Shown here: positions 29,066 to 38,969 of the stretch, in pieces
Position numbering within the stretch: position 1 is the stretch's first letter
Layout: the number at the start of each line of letters is the position of its first letter
Assembly: GCF_013449375.1 (NCBI RefSeq)
Contig: NZ_JACDRR010000005.1
Coordinates: forward strand, 352,070 to 416,069
Reading direction: 5' to 3'
Source of the DNA: Pectobacterium sp. CFBP8739
Lineage (GTDB): Bacteria; Pseudomonadota; Gammaproteobacteria; Enterobacterales; Enterobacteriaceae
DNA: 64,000 bases
Notes under the pieces: model-generated
Told to the model about the DNA's origin: nothing
Database searches by the model: none
What the model saw: only the letters and a program-made list of their open reading frames with translations
Made by a program: the position numbers and the translations under genes

Positions 29066-30430
29066 GTGATAAGCGTTTTCGACATGTTTAAGATCGGTAT
29101 TGGCCCCTCTAGCTCTCATACGGTTGGACCGATGAAAGCCGGTAAGCAATTTGTCGATGAATTGATCAATCAGAATTTACTGACCGCCACCACGCGCATT
29201 GCCGTCGATGTGTACGGTTCACTGTCGCTAACGGGTAAAGGCCACCATACGGATATCGCCATCATTATGGGTCTGGCCGGCAACATGCCGGATACGGTTG
29301 ATATTGATGCCATCCCTGGCTTTATCCGCGATGTTGAGCAACGCGAGCGCCTGCTGCTGGTCAATGGGCAGCATGAAGTCGATTTCCCACGCGAAGGCGG
29401 CATGGTTTTCCGCAGTGAAAATCTGCCATTGCACGAAAACGGCATGACCATCACCGCCTTCGCCGACAATAAAGAAATTTATAGCAAAACCTATTACTCC
29501 ATCGGCGGTGGCTTTATCGTTGATGCTGAAAATTTTGGCAAAGACAGCGCCACGGATGTCGCCGTTCCTTATACATTTCATTCCGCCAAAGAGATGCTGG
29601 AGCACTGTAAACAAAGTGGCCTGTCGCTTTCCGGAATGGTGATGCGTAACGAGCTGGTACTGCACAGTCGTCAGGACATTGACGCCTACTTTGCCGATAT
29701 CTGGCAGACAATGCGGGCCTGTATCGATCGCGGCATGAACACCGAAGGCGTGCTACCCGGCCCGCTGCGCGTACCACGTCGAGCCTCTGCGCTGCGCCGA
29801 ATGCTGGTATCTTCCGATAAGCTGTCCAACGACCCGATGAACGTGGTGGACTGGGTTAATATGTTCGCGCTGGCGGTGAATGAAGAAAACGCCGCAGGTG
29901 GCCGCGTGGTGACCGCACCAACCAACGGCGCATGCGGTATCGTCCCTGCTGTACTCGCTTATTACGACCACTTTATCGAACCCGTTAGCCCGACCATTTA
30001 TATCCGCTATTTCCTCGCGGCAGGCGCAGTTGGCATTCTGTATAAAATGAATGCGTCCATCTCCGGTGCCGAAGTAGGCTGTCAGGGTGAAGTGGGTGTG
30101 GCCTGTTCGATGGCTGCCGCTGGTTTGGCGGAACTGATGGGTGCCAGCCCGGAACAGGTTTGCGTCGCCGCCGAAATCGGCATGGAACACAATCTGGGCT
30201 TAACCTGCGATCCAGTTGCGGGTCAGGTTCAGGTTCCGTGCATCGAACGTAACGCGATTGCTTCCGTTAAGGCGATTAACGCCGCGCGCATGGCAACCCG
30301 CCGCACCAGCGAACCTCGCGTTTCGTTGGATAAGGTGATTGAAACCATGTACGAAACGGGTAAAGACATGAACGCCAAATACCGCGAAACCTCACGAGGC
30401 GGGCTGGCGATCAAAGTACAGTGTGATTAA
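29066..30430 (+). CDS. sdaA: L-serine ammonia-lyase (deaminase) SdaA
   Basis: The 454-residue Fe-S enzyme converts L-serine to pyruvate and ammonia. The N-terminal MISVFDMFKIGIGPSSSHTVGP is diagnostic. The 4Fe-4S ligands are supplied by Cys in GAEVGCQGEVG and in the CDPVAGQVQVPC pair. The start is GTG, with GAGGAG 8 nt upstream. It is followed by a strong bidirectional terminator shared with convergent yoaE. Confidence 0.96.
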   Translation: MISVFDMFKIGIGPSSSHTVGPMKAGKQFVDELINQNLLTATTRIAVDVYGSLSLTGKGHHTDIAIIMGLAGNMPDTVDIDAIPGFIRDVEQRERLLLVNGQHEVDFPREGGMVFRSENLPLHENGMTITAFADNKEIYSKTYYSIGGGFIVDAENFGKDSATDVAVPYTFHSAKEMLEHCKQSGLSLSGMVMRNELVLHSRQDIDAYFADIWQTMRACIDRGMNTEGVLPGPLRVPRRASALRRMLVSSDKLSNDPMNVVDWVNMFALAVNEENAAGGRVVTAPTNGACGIVPAVLAYYDHFIEPVSPTIYIRYFLAAGAVGILYKMNASISGAEVGCQGEVGVACSMAAAGLAELMGASPEQVCVAAEIGMEHNLGLTCDPVAGQVQVPCIERNAIASVKAINAARMATRRTSEPRVSLDKVIETMYETGKDMNAKYRETSRGGLAIKVQCD

Positions 30431-30479
30431 ATGCACAGTGTGATTAATTCGTTCTCATCACAACTTTAGCTCTGTTCAC

Positions 30480-30513
30480 AAAAAAGCCCCGCCAAATTGG
30501 CGGGGCTTTTTTT
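30480..30513. terminator. Bidirectional terminator sdaA / yoaE
   Basis: The stem AGCCCCGCC / GGCGGGGCT has a short AT loop and is flanked by A-run and T-run on both sides. It lies between two convergent genes. Confidence 0.92.
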
Positions 30514-30534
30514 GCAATGACTGAGTGAATCGTA

Positions 30535-32091
30535 TTACGCTTCTTCAGCGTCGTCCTCATCCACAATGCGTTCTACACGCACTAGATCGATACGATATTC
30601 GGAAACCTCAACGATATGGAAGCGCAGGTGGTGCAATTCGATGGTATCGCCGACTTTCGGGAACTCATCACTGTGCGCCAGCAACAAGCCAGCCAGTGAA
30701 GCATAATCTTCCTTCGGGTCAACCAGATCGCTGCTATCCACGACCTGCTGCAAGGCATGCAGGTCTGTTCCGCCTTTCACCAGCCAGCCTTCACCGTCTG
30801 GGATGATATCCAGCGTTTCGTCTTCATCTGGGAACTCACCCGCAATCGCTTCCAGCACATCCAGCGGTGTAACCAACCCCTGCACTACGCCAAACTCGTT
30901 GGTGATGATGACCAAACTGCCTTTCGCACGACGCAGAACAGGCAACAGGTTTATCACATCCAGCGTTTCGGGTACAACGATGGGCGGATTCGCGGCAGCA
31001 AAACTTTCCACATCGGTCTGTGTTTCCAGCGCCACCAGCAGATCTTTAGCACGGACGACGCCGATCAGTTCATCCAGAGAACCACGGCATATAGGAAACA
31101 GGCTGTGAGGCGTGTCCAGCAGTTGCATGCGGATCTGCTCGACAGAACTTTCACTATCCACCCAGGAAATTTCCGTACGTGGCGTCATCACGCTGCGCAG
31201 TGAACGCGACGCTAATGTCAGCACGCCGCTGATCATATTGCGCTCTTCCTCAGCAAACTCTTCTGTCGTGAGCTTCTTCTGGGGTTCATCCGCATCCAGA
31301 TCGTCCGTGTTTTTCCGTGACCCCATCAGGCGCAGAATGGCCTCTGCGGTACGCTCACGCAAAGGACGATGCGATTGGTGCTTAATAAAGTTATGACGGG
31401 CAATTTGGTTAAACAACTCGATCAGAATAGAGAAACCAATCGCGGCGTACAGGTAGCCTTTCGGAATGTGGAAGCCAAGACCTTCCGCCATCAGGCTCAG
31501 ACCAATCATCAGCAAGAAGCTGAGACACAGTACAACCACCGTTGGATGCTCGTTGACGAATCGGGTCAGTGGCTTAGAAGCCATCAGCATGACACCCATC
31601 GCGATGACCACTGCCGTCATCATCACACCCAGATGATCGACCATACCCACTGCGGTAATCACGGCATCCAGCGAGAACACGGCATCCAGCACGACAATCT
31701 GCGCCACCACGGCCCAGAAATTCGCATGGGCGCGATTCCCATTGCCGTCGTGCGTTTTATTTTCTAGCCGTTCATGTAGCTCCATCGTCGCTTTGAACAA
31801 GAGGAACACACCGCCGAACAGCAAGATCAGGTCACGACCCGAGAAGCTGAAATCACCAAGGCTAAACAGTGGACGTGTCAGTGTGACCATCCAGGAAATC
31901 AAAGACAACAGGCCCAGACGCATTAACAGCGCCAGGCTTAAACCGATAATGCGGGCTTTATCTCGCTGTTTGGGGGGTAACTTATCCGCCAAAATGGCGA
32001 TAAACACCAAATTGTCGATACCCAGAACAATTTCAAGTACCACCAGCGTCAATAAGCCTGCCCAGATTGAAGGATCTAGCAAAAATTCCAT
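30535..32091 (-). CDS. yoaE: TerC/CBS/CorC-HlyC inner-membrane protein YoaE
   Basis: The 518-residue protein has the same length as E. coli YoaE. A TerC-type membrane domain of about seven helices fills residues 1-240, with [21 protein letters not shown] and [19 protein letters not shown] bearing conserved acidic residues. A CBS pair at about 300-420 ([12 protein letters not shown]) and a C-terminal CorC/HlyC domain follow. The family is linked to metal ion or envelope homeostasis, but its function is not proven. Confidence 0.9.
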   Translation of the reverse strand: MEFLLDPSIWAGLLTLVVLEIVLGIDNLVFIAILADKLPPKQRDKARIIGLSLALLMRLGLLSLISWMVTLTRPLFSLGDFSFSGRDLILLFGGVFLLFKATMELHERLENKTHDGNGNRAHANFWAVVAQIVVLDAVFSLDAVITAVGMVDHLGVMMTAVVIAMGVMLMASKPLTRFVNEHPTVVVLCLSFLLMIGLSLMAEGLGFHIPKGYLYAAIGFSILIELFNQIARHNFIKHQSHRPLRERTAEAILRLMGSRKNTDDLDADEPQKKLTTEEFAEEERNMISGVLTLASRSLRSVMTPRTEISWVDSESSVEQIRMQLLDTPHSLFPICRGSLDELIGVVRAKDLLVALETQTDVESFAAANPPIVVPETLDVINLLPVLRRAKGSLVIITNEFGVVQGLVTPLDVLEAIAGEFPDEDETLDIIPDGEGWLVKGGTDLHALQQVVDSSDLVDPKEDYASLAGLLLAHSDEFPKVGDTIELHHLRFHIVEVSEYRIDLVRVERIVDEDDAEEA

Positions 32092-32658
32092 GTCAGACTC
32101 CAGAAAATGAACGAGCAGATGACATCAATACGTGAGCCGCATTGAATGGTAATAAAAAGAGTTGATGTGAATCAGAGAGATTCTGAATGTGGTCTGAGTG
32201 ACCAATTGAGTACAGAAAACCGCCAGCATTAGCGGGGAAACAGAGAACGTTTTGTCGGTGACAGTCCATGGGAAGGGCTGATGCCCGGTGCTCCTAAGCA
32301 ATTTAAGGGACGTTTACTCTAACAGGTTGTTACCAATTTTCACAAAGAATTTCGTCGTCCGATTTCGCATTGATAACATGCTCAAATTTTCCGTTTCTGC
32401 ATCCTTTTCGCCGCCCGTTTAACTGGTCAGCATTAGAGCATCATCACACTATTTATTTTTTCGATAACTAAAATAAATCTGTCAGTCATGATTTCTCGCC
32501 TGACAACCTGGAGGAACACAGTGAATGTCATGAATCCACGGTGAATTTTTTTCTTACAGCCATACTAATACCGCGACGGTTAACGTTCAGTGGCTGAACG
32601 CTAACCCTGTTTCCTGACACATTGACTCTTTTTGATCGTGAACGTGAGGAGGTAGCAA
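32092..32658. other. Divergent control region yoaE / manX
   Basis: This 567-bp region has no supported ORF. It contains a large operator-like palindrome at 32451-32478 and, on the yoaE side, GTAAACGTCCCTTAA at about 32306-32320, which is a partial match to a CpxR box (GTAAA-N5-GTAAA). A short stem GGGCTGATGCCC lies near 32276. The yoaE leader may therefore be more than 200 nt long. Confidence 0.45.
32451..32478. promoter_or_regulatory. Mlc/NagC-like operator upstream of manXYZ
   Basis: Perfect 9-nt arms ATTTATTTT and AAAATAAAT are separated by 10 nt. The arrangement resembles sites of the ROK-family repressors Mlc and NagC, which control manXYZ in E. coli. It lies about 180 bp before manX. 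The regulator assignment is inference. Confidence 0.5.
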
Positions 32659-33627
32659 GTGAGTATTGCAATCATGTTATGCACTCACGGCGCCACTGCG
32701 GGACCGCTGTTAAAGACAGCAGAAATGATCCTTGGCGAGCAGAACAATATCGCCTGGATCGATTTCGTTCCTGGAGAAAACGCCGAAACATTGATAGAAA
32801 AATATCAGGAAAAACTCACGCAGTTAGACACATCGCAAGGCGTGCTGTTTCTCGTTGATACCTGGGGCGGTAGCCCGTTCAACGCAGCCAGTCGTCTCGT
32901 CACCAATAAAGAAAACCATGATGTTATCGCTGGCGTGAATATCCCCATGCTGGCGGAAACCTTTATGGCCCGGGATGACAATCCGTCCTTTTCCGATTTG
33001 GTTGCTATCGCTCTGGAAGCCGGCAGGGACGGCGTAAAAGCGCTGAAGCATCAGGATATGCCCAAAGCCGCGCCCCCTTCTCCCCCCCCACCACCAAAAG
33101 CCACGGCCGTTCCCACACCAGCAGGCTCCGGTGAACACATGAAGATCGGATTGGCGCGTATCGATGACCGTCTGATTCATGGTCAGGTCGCCACCCGTTG
33201 GACGAAAGAAACCAATGTTTCGCGCATTATTGTCGTCAGCGATGAAGTCGCCGCCGATAACGTGCGTAAAACGTTGCTGACTCAGGTTGCGCCACCGGGC
33301 GTTACCGCTCACGTGGTGGATGTTGCCAAAGCCGTCCGTGTTTACGACAACCCAAAATATGCCGCTGACCGAGTGATGCTGTTATTCACCAATCCGACGG
33401 ATGTATTAACGCTGATCGAGAATGGCGTAAAAATCACCTCGGTTAATATTGGCGGGATGGCATTCAAACAGGGGAAAACGCAGGTCAATAATGCCGTTTC
33501 TATCGATGAGAAGGATATCACTGCATTCCGAGAATTAGATAAACGCGGCATTGAATTGGAGGTTCGGAAAATCTCAACCGATACTCGACTTAAAATGATG
33601 GATTTAATTAACAAAATGCCACGTTGA
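32659..33627 (+). CDS. manX: PTS mannose transporter subunit IIAB
   Basis: The 322-residue cytoplasmic phosphotransferase has an N-terminal IIA domain (about 1-133) with phosphorylated His10 in CTHGA and a C-terminal IIB domain with His174 in DDRLIHGQVATRW. A proline-rich linker lies between them, at about residues 139-156. It passes phosphate from HPr to mannose, glucose and related sugars entering through ManYZ. The start is GTG, with GAGGAGG upstream. The 217-bp gap to manY is long for this operon. Confidence 0.95.
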   Translation: MSIAIMLCTHGATAGPLLKTAEMILGEQNNIAWIDFVPGENAETLIEKYQEKLTQLDTSQGVLFLVDTWGGSPFNAASRLVTNKENHDVIAGVNIPMLAETFMARDDNPSFSDLVAIALEAGRDGVKALKHQDMPKAAPPSPPPPPKATAVPTPAGSGEHMKIGLARIDDRLIHGQVATRWTKETNVSRIIVVSDEVAADNVRKTLLTQVAPPGVTAHVVDVAKAVRVYDNPKYAADRVMLLFTNPTDVLTLIENGVKITSVNIGGMAFKQGKTQVNNAVSIDEKDITAFRELDKRGIELEVRKISTDTRLKMMDLINKMPR

Positions 33628-33750
33628 TCCCCATCGCAATGCGAATGCGATTAACGCGAACGTCACCATCAATAATAGCTTTATAGACCTGGCGATTTTC
33701 AAGATAGGTATTTATGTCGATATTAAAAAGCGTTATGCCGACATAGACAA

Positions 33751-33790
33751 CTTTACGTTGACATTGAAGGCTCTACGTTGACATTGAAAA
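33751..33790. repeat. 20-bp tandem repeat in the manX-manY spacer
   Basis: Two copies with a 20-bp period share the 15-nt core TACGTTGACATTGAA. They lie between manX and manY, 55 bp before the manY start. Confidence 0.8.
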
Positions 33791-33844
33791 ACAACGGGGA
33801 TGGCGATTAATTTTTACTCAGACACGTTTTATAGGAGAAGTACG

Positions 33845-34642
33845 ATGGAGATTACCACACTTCAAATTGTGCTGATATTTCTCGTCGCGTGTGTTTCGGG
33901 GATGGGCTCAATTCTTGATGAATTCCAGTTCCACCGTCCACTCGTCGCCTGTACGCTAATTGGCGCAGTATTAGGTGATTTAAAAACCGGGATCATTATT
34001 GGCGGTACGCTGGAAATGATCGCGTTAGGCTGGATGAACATCGGCGCGGCTGTCGCACCGGATGCGGCGCTGGCCTCCATTATTTCAACCATTCTGGTTA
34101 TTGCCGGCGGTCAGGGGATCGGTGCTGGGATTGCACTGGCGATTCCACTCGCAGCAGCCGGGCAAGTCTTAACCATCATCGTTCGGACCATCACAGTCGC
34201 ATTCCAACATGCGGCAGATAGCGCAGCAGAGCGAGGTAACCTCACAGCCATTAGTTGGATTCATGTCTCCGCCCTGCTGCTACAGGCCATGCGTATTGCT
34301 ATCCCTGCGGTCATTGTGGCCATTTCCGTCGGCACCGATGCCGTACACGCCATGCTGAACTCCATCCCAGAAGTGGTCACCAACGGTCTGAATATCGCCG
34401 GTGGCATGATTGTCGTCGTCGGTTACGCGATGGTCATCAACATGATGCGTGCAGGCTACCTGATGCCGTTCTTCTATCTTGGCTTCGTAACCGCCGCGTT
34501 CACCCAGTTCAACTTGGTAGCGCTGGGCGTAATCGGTATTGTGATGGCGGTGCTGTATATCCAGCTCAGCCCGAAATATAACAAGGTTCAAGGCCAGCCG
34601 GTTTCATCAGGCAATAACGACCTTGATAACGAACTGGATTAA
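33845..34642 (+). CDS. manY: PTS mannose transporter subunit IIC
   Basis: The 265-residue inner-membrane permease component is strongly hydrophobic and begins MEITTLQIVLIFLVACVSGMGSILDEFQ. It contains the family motif GGTLEMIALGWMNIGAAVAPDAALASI. With ManZ it forms the mannose-family channel, also used by some phages and bacteriocins. I start at 33845, where AGGAG lies 8 nt upstream; 15 further in-frame codons lack support. Confidence 0.95.
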   Translation: MEITTLQIVLIFLVACVSGMGSILDEFQFHRPLVACTLIGAVLGDLKTGIIIGGTLEMIALGWMNIGAAVAPDAALASIISTILVIAGGQGIGAGIALAIPLAAAGQVLTIIVRTITVAFQHAADSAAERGNLTAISWIHVSALLLQAMRIAIPAVIVAISVGTDAVHAMLNSIPEVVTNGLNIAGGMIVVVGYAMVINMMRAGYLMPFFYLGFVTAAFTQFNLVALGVIGIVMAVLYIQLSPKYNKVQGQPVSSGNNDLDNELD

Positions 34643-34656
34643 CAGGAGTGAGCAAA

Positions 34657-35499
34657 ATGGTCGAAAACACGAATGTCAAAAAACTCACTGACAGCGACAT
34701 CCGCGCGGTGTTTATCCGTTCCAACCTGTTTCAAGGCTCCTGGAACTTTGAACGTATGCAGGCGCTCGGCTTCTGTTTTTCCATGGTGCCGGTAATTCGC
34801 CGTCTTTATCCTGAAAACTCGGAAGAACGCAAACAGGCGATCAAGCGCCATTTGGAGTTTTTCAACACACAGCCATTTGTTGCAGCCCCGGTACTTGGCG
34901 TAACGATGGCAATGGAAGAACAGCGCGCTAACGGTGCCCCCATTGACGATGCGGCGATAAACGGCCTGAAAGTCGGGCTAATGGGGCCATTAGCTGGCGT
35001 CGGCGACCCCATATTCTGGGGCACCGCCCGCCCAGTATTCGCCGCACTCGGTGCGGGGATTGCCATGAGCGGCAGCCTGTTAGGGCCCGTCCTCTTCTTC
35101 GTCCTGTTTAACTTGGTTCGCCTGCTGGTACGCTACTACGGCGTCGCCTACGGCTACCGTAAAGGGATCGATATCGTCAGCGATATGGGCGGCGGTTTCC
35201 TGCAAAAAATGACCGAGGCAGCTTCTATTCTCGGCCTGTTCGTCATGGGAGCTTTGGTCAATAAATGGACTCACGTCAACATTCCGATGGTGGTGTCGAC
35301 GGTGACGAACCAGAACGGTACAACCACGGTGACCACCGTTCAATCTATCCTTGACCAGCTTATGCCGGGGCTCGTTCCCCTGCTGCTAACGTTCGGCTGT
35401 ATGTGGTTGTTACGACGTAAGGTGAACGCACTGTGGCTGATAATGGGCTTCTTCGCCATTGGTATCTTCGGATACTGGATCGGCCTGCTCGGCGTGTAA
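34657..35499 (+). CDS. manZ: PTS mannose transporter subunit IID
   Basis: The 280-residue inner-membrane IID component contains RSNLFQGSWNFERMQALGFCFSMVP, GLMGPLAGVGDPIFWGT, and C-terminal hydrophobic segments. It pairs with ManY. The ATG at 34657 has AGGAG 8 nt upstream; the in-frame GTG at 34648 overlaps this ribosome binding site and is unlikely. A good terminator follows. Confidence 0.95.
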   Translation: MVENTNVKKLTDSDIRAVFIRSNLFQGSWNFERMQALGFCFSMVPVIRRLYPENSEERKQAIKRHLEFFNTQPFVAAPVLGVTMAMEEQRANGAPIDDAAINGLKVGLMGPLAGVGDPIFWGTARPVFAALGAGIAMSGSLLGPVLFFVLFNLVRLLVRYYGVAYGYRKGIDIVSDMGGGFLQKMTEAASILGLFVMGALVNKWTHVNIPMVVSTVTNQNGTTTVTTVQSILDQLMPGLVPLLLTFGCMWLLRRKVNALWLIMGFFAIGIFGYWIGLLGV

Positions 35500-35504
35500 T
35501 AGCC

Positions 35505-35539
35505 AATGGCCGAGTGCTAATACGCTCGGCCATTTTTTT
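35505..35539 (+). terminator. Terminator after manZ
   Basis: A 10-bp stem AATGGCCGAG / CTCGGCCATT with a 10-nt loop and T-run begins 5 bp after the manZ stop. Confidence 0.9.
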
Positions 35540-35576
35540 AACGGATATGAATGCTTAACGAGCAAGGGTAATACGG

Positions 35577-36035
35577 ATGACAATGACAGATATCACGCTG
35601 GTCGTGTTAATTGCGTTAGCACTGGTTTATGCCATCTATGATGAGTTCATCATGGCGAAACTCAAAGGGAAAACCCAGCTCCTCGTCCCTTTGAAACGGA
35701 CGAATCGGCTCGATACGCTGATCTTCATCGGCTTAGTGGGGATTCTTATTTATCAGAATGTAATGAGTCATGGCACTATTCTTACCACCTATCTTTTGAT
35801 TTCTCTGGCCTTCATGGCGTGTTACCTAGCTTATATTCGTCGCCCTAAACTGATGTTTAAATCAACTGGTTTCTTTTATACGAATATATTCATTCCTTAT
35901 GACAGAATTAAAAATATGAATTTATCTGAGGATGGCATATTAGTCATCGATCTCGAGAAACGGCGCTTATTAATACAGGTTACTCAGCTTGATGATTTAG
36001 AAAAAATATATAAATTTATGATTGAGAATCAATGA
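35577..36035 (+). CDS. yobD: UPF0266 membrane protein YobD
   Basis: The 152-residue protein has three predicted membrane segments in its first 90 residues, then a soluble tail with [33 protein letters not shown]. It matches E. coli YobD in length and position after manXYZ. Function is unknown. It lies beyond the manZ terminator, so it is read by leak-through or its own promoter. Confidence 0.9.
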   Translation: MTMTDITLVVLIALALVYAIYDEFIMAKLKGKTQLLVPLKRTNRLDTLIFIGLVGILIYQNVMSHGTILTTYLLISLAFMACYLAYIRRPKLMFKSTGFFYTNIFIPYDRIKNMNLSEDGILVIDLEKRRLLIQVTQLDDLEKIYKFMIENQ

Positions 36036-36156
36036 GGTAAACTTATCAGAAGAGTTATTTTAAATAACCGAGAATAGACACCTCATTTTCTGGTGGTATT
36101 TTAACCCCAATAACTTTGTCGTTATTTTATACAGCTAATCAACTTCCACAATCAAA

Positions 36157-36171
36157 TGAAAATAATTATCA
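36157..36171. promoter_or_regulatory. Fur box upstream of mntP
   Basis: TGAAAAT-A-ATTATCA matches the 7-1-7 Fur consensus TGATAAT-N-ATTATCA at 13 of 14 informative bases. It lies about 70 bp before the start of the mntP riboswitch, so it covers the promoter region. Confidence 0.65.
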
Positions 36172-36227
36172 ATTGCATTATTAACACGTAAAACTTTTAG
36201 TGTTGTTTACCGCATAAATAATATGGT

Positions 36228-36456
36228 AAGGTTGCGCCGTCATTGGGGAGTAGCCGATTTCTGATTAAGTAATATTCACGATAACTGTTCAGAAATGCTC
36301 GTATCAACATACTCGTTTATCTCCTATCATCGGAGTATAGACGTGGTGCGGGCGGCCAAGCGTGATTGGCAGGCGAGACCATAGACACGTAAGATCGTCA
36401 TTCGGGTTGGGGATGATCTGCGTGTATATGGTTAATCGTCCAGCCGAGGCTATTTA
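36228..36456 (+). ncRNA. yybP-ykoY manganese riboswitch of mntP
   Basis: The leader between the promoter region and mntP carries the yybP-ykoY family's conserved 5' segment TTGGGGAGTAGCC (36244-36256) and a 3' conserved segment GCGAGACCATAGACAC around 36373-36388. This Mn2+-sensing RNA is known upstream of mntP in E. coli, with a leader of about 225 nt, as here. Mn binding should raise mntP expression. Exact ends are estimated. Confidence 0.88.
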
Positions 36457-36458
36457 CA

Positions 36459-37031
36459 ATGAATATGTCAGCAACACTTATCCTAGCATTTGGTATGTCA
36501 ATGGATGCCTTCGCCGCGTCAATCGGTAAAGGTGCCGTCCTGCATAATCCTCGCTTCCGCGATGCCATCCGTACCGGGCTCATTTTTGGCGTTATCGAGG
36601 CTATCACCCCGCTGATCGGTTGGGCACTGGGTTTCTTTGCCAGCCAGTATATTCTCGAATGGGATCACTGGGTTGCGTTTACGCTGCTAGTTATTCTCGG
36701 TGGTCGGATGGTCATTGAAGGGCTCAAAGGCTCCGACGACTGCCGTTGTGAGAAAGTCAAAAATCATAGTCTGGCGTTATTGATCTGCACCGCTGTCGCC
36801 ACCAGCCTAGATGCCATGGCAATCGGCGTCGGTCTGGCTTTCCTTCAGGTGAATATTTTTCATACCGCGATGGTGATTGGTTTTGCCACCATGTTAATGG
36901 TGACAATCGGTATGATGATTGGCCGCTACATCGGCCCGATTCTCGGCAAGAAAGCGGAAGTGATTGGTGGGTTGGTTCTGATTGGTATCGGTTGCAATAT
37001 CCTGTACGAGCACCTCGGCTACGCTGCCTGA
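36459..37031 (+). CDS. mntP: Manganese efflux pump MntP
   Basis: The 190-residue inner-membrane protein has six predicted helices and two repeats of the MntP motif: [15 protein letters not shown] and [17 protein letters not shown]. The Asp residues in both are needed for Mn export. Riboswitch and Fur box lie upstream. An ERIC element begins at the base after the stop codon, so the transcript may carry the ERIC hairpin. Confidence 0.94.
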   Translation: MNMSATLILAFGMSMDAFAASIGKGAVLHNPRFRDAIRTGLIFGVIEAITPLIGWALGFFASQYILEWDHWVAFTLLVILGGRMVIEGLKGSDDCRCEKVKNHSLALLICTAVATSLDAMAIGVGLAFLQVNIFHTAMVIGFATMLMVTIGMMIGRYIGPILGKKAEVIGGLVLIGIGCNILYEHLGYAA

Positions 37032-37158
37032 TATACCCGTCATACTTCACGTTGCTTGTGCGTTGGCTGCCCTTACTCACCCCAGTCACTTACTTGTGTA
37101 AGCTTCTGGGGACTCGCGCGGTTGCCGCCTTCACGCAACGCGAATTATTTAGGGTATA
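37032..37158. repeat. ERIC element, 127 bp, intact
   Basis: The element has the standard ERIC length and ends, TATACCCGTCATACTTCA on the left and AATTATTTAGGGTATA on the right. Its centre contains CTCACCCCAGTCACTTACTT and GTAAGCTTCTGGGGA, which match the well-known ERIC2 and ERIC1R priming regions. It directly follows the mntP stop. Confidence 0.93.
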
Positions 37159-37175
37159 AAACACATTTCACATCA

Positions 37176-37209
37176 ACGGGCAGCCTGACTATCGCGCTGC
37201 CCGTTTTTA
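37176..37209 (+). terminator. Terminator after mntP/ERIC
   Basis: The stem ACGGGCAGC / GCTGCCCGT with an 11-nt loop is followed by TTTTATT. It lies between convergent mntP and rlmA. Confidence 0.8.
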
Positions 37210-37219
37210 TTCTTCTCGA

Positions 37220-38050
37220 TTACGCGACCGCTCCGCTATCAACACGCTGATGCAAGCGGATAATAAAATCCGTTTCACAGCTAAATGCGGCAGCGGCACG
37301 CAATCGCTCGCTAACATCCGGCGTTGCCCGCCAGGCAAAAGGCGTCATCTGCAATAGTGCCACAGCCTCGTTCCCAGATAGCTGCATCGGGTACGCGAGC
37401 GTTTGTTGTTCCATAAGCTGAAAGCCGACGAGCGTTTCGTCTTTGCTCGGGTGCAATAACACCTCATCGTAGACTTCCGCTTTCAGTTGATAAAGATGTC
37501 GAGGCCCCGGAGACACCGTCACCACCCAACCGCCAACCTTAATGGTACGCTGTAGCTCCGCGTCGTTACACGGCGCGTAAATTTTTACCACAGCATCAAG
37601 AGAGGCGTCGCGAAAAGGCAGTCTCTGGCTAGATGCAACGCAAAATTCAACGTTTTCATACCGTCTTGCCGCACGCTGAATCGCCGCTTTGGACACATCC
37701 AACCCGTAGATCGTCATCGTTCTGTGTGATGTAAGACGCTGCGCCAGCTCAGCGGTGTAATACCCCTCGCCACAGCCGATATCCAACAGCGCAGCGGCGT
37801 CATCTGCCACAATAGCGTCAACGTGTAGTGCAACGGCATCGCGTAACGGTTGATAATGACCGGCTTCCAGAAAGCTGCGCCGAGCCTGCATCATTTCAGC
37901 ACTGTCACCTGGCTGTTTTGAACGCTTAAACTGTACCGGCAAGAGGTTGACGTACCCTTCTTTCGCACAGTCAAAGCTATGTTTACCACACGTCCATTGC
38001 CGCGGGTGTCGCTCCAGAGGTAACTGGCATAGCGGACACTGATAACTCAT
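37220..38050 (-). CDS. rlmA: 23S rRNA (guanine-745 N1) methyltransferase RlmA
   Basis: The protein (276 residues from ATG) methylates G745 of 23S rRNA. The N-terminal zinc finger uses C5, C8, C21 and H24 (CPLC and TCGKH). The SAM site is [15 protein letters not shown]. The C-terminal half holds [15 protein letters not shown]. The ATG at 38048-38050 fits the family; a GTG two codons earlier with closer GAGGA is an alternative. Downstream of cspC on the same strand, as in E. coli. Confidence 0.93.
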   Translation of the reverse strand: MSYQCPLCQLPLERHPRQWTCGKHSFDCAKEGYVNLLPVQFKRSKQPGDSAEMMQARRSFLEAGHYQPLRDAVALHVDAIVADDAAALLDIGCGEGYYTAELAQRLTSHRTMTIYGLDVSKAAIQRAARRYENVEFCVASSQRLPFRDASLDAVVKIYAPCNDAELQRTIKVGGWVVTVSPGPRHLYQLKAEVYDEVLLHPSKDETLVGFQLMEQQTLAYPMQLSGNEAVALLQMTPFAWRATPDVSERLRAAAAFSCETDFIIRLHQRVDSGAVA

Positions 38051-38112
38051 CGGCACATTTTCCTCATTAAAAACATCTTTATTGCGTTACGGGTAAAGAT
38101 AAAATGCAGACA

Positions 38113-38141
38113 ACAAAAAACCCGCACCATGGCGGGTTTTG
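38113..38141. terminator. Terminator after cspC
   Basis: On the minus strand AAACCCGC / GCGGGTTT with a 6-nt loop is followed by a T-run. It lies 19 bp past the cspC stop. Confidence 0.85.
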
Positions 38142-38157
38142 CAACAGAGCTGTAAAA

Positions 38158-38367
38158 TTACAGCGCAGTGACGTTTACTGCGGAAGGACCTTTCTGGCCA
38201 TCCTGAATTTCGAATTCTACGTTCTGGCCTTCAGCCAGAGTTTTGAAGCCGTTACCTTGAATTGCAGAGAAGTGTACGAATACATCTTTGCTGCCGTCAG
38301 CAGGAGTGATGAAACCAAAGCCTTTAGACTCGTTGAACCACTTAACCTGACCTTTAATCTTTGCCAT
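38158..38367 (-). CDS. cspC: Cold shock-like protein CspC
   Basis: The 69-residue protein is almost identical to E. coli CspC. RNA-binding motifs RNP1 (KGFGFI) and RNP2 (VFVHF) are present. CspC is a constitutive RNA chaperone that stabilises stress-response mRNAs. AAGGAA lies about 8-10 nt before the ATG. It follows yobF on the same strand with a 41-bp gap. Confidence 0.97.
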   Translation of the reverse strand: MAKIKGQVKWFNESKGFGFITPADGSKDVFVHFSAIQGNGFKTLAEGQNVEFEIQDGQKGPSAVNVTAL

Positions 38368-38408
38368 TTCAAATATTTCCTTTAATTGTTTAAACCGCCC
38401 AAAAGGCG

Positions 38409-38525
38409 TTATACAGACAAACCAAAGTCGTTACTGCTTGAGGCACTAAGATAAGGATCGGCAGAGAAGCAGCATGCAACGCTAAAGGTTGTACTTAAGT
38501 CTTCTTTACTGAAAATGCCATTCAT
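38409..38525 (-). CDS. yobF: Small protein YobF
   Basis: A 38-codon ORF on the minus strand begins [16 protein letters not shown] and continues [13 protein letters not shown]. It aligns with E. coli YobF (MCGIFSKE... FSAEPYIGASCSN). YobF is a small stress-induced protein cotranscribed with cspC. This copy is about nine residues shorter at the C-terminus. GAGG lies rather far upstream of the ATG. Confidence 0.85.
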   Translation of the reverse strand: MNGIFSKEDLSTTFSVACCFSADPYLSASSSNDFGLSV

Positions 38526-38969
38526 ATACAGAACTGTACCTCGTTTTACCCAGAAGCGTTATTACACACTATGTAATCGATGGCAAGGCCTTTTTTATCA
38601 GTCATGGACATGCCGCACAAATTCACGTCATCCCTGATTCATTAATACACGATAATGTTCGCTGGCGCCTATATTCATAGGCTGCTTCTGACACCGCACA
38701 ATAAGCACACGGCAGATTCTATTATGCAAAAAAAATACGCGACAGTCGTCCCATTTCTGGCACAGGCGCACCAGCAATCATAACAAAAAGCTATAATTGG
38801 TGTGCAACCACGAAGGGATATTGAACATTAACAACAAGCGTGCCCGACAGCAGCCACGCTTATATCAATGTTTAAAATCGATTGTCATTTTTATGCTATC
38901 TATATCTTTTGCATTAATACATTACATAATAGAAATTATTTATAGACTAACTTTTCGTTACACCAGAAA
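38526..38969. other. Region upstream of yobF-cspC
   Basis: This AT-rich 444-bp region should carry the leftward yobF-cspC promoter. I could not identify a gene or a confident RNA in it. In E. coli yebO and mgrB lie on this side of yobF; neither is recognisable here. Confidence 0.5.

Noticed and set aside
32421-32436. FadR-like half site AACTGGTC upstream of manX
   Set aside because: Only one half matches, the other half is unrelated, and control of a sugar PTS by FadR is not expected.
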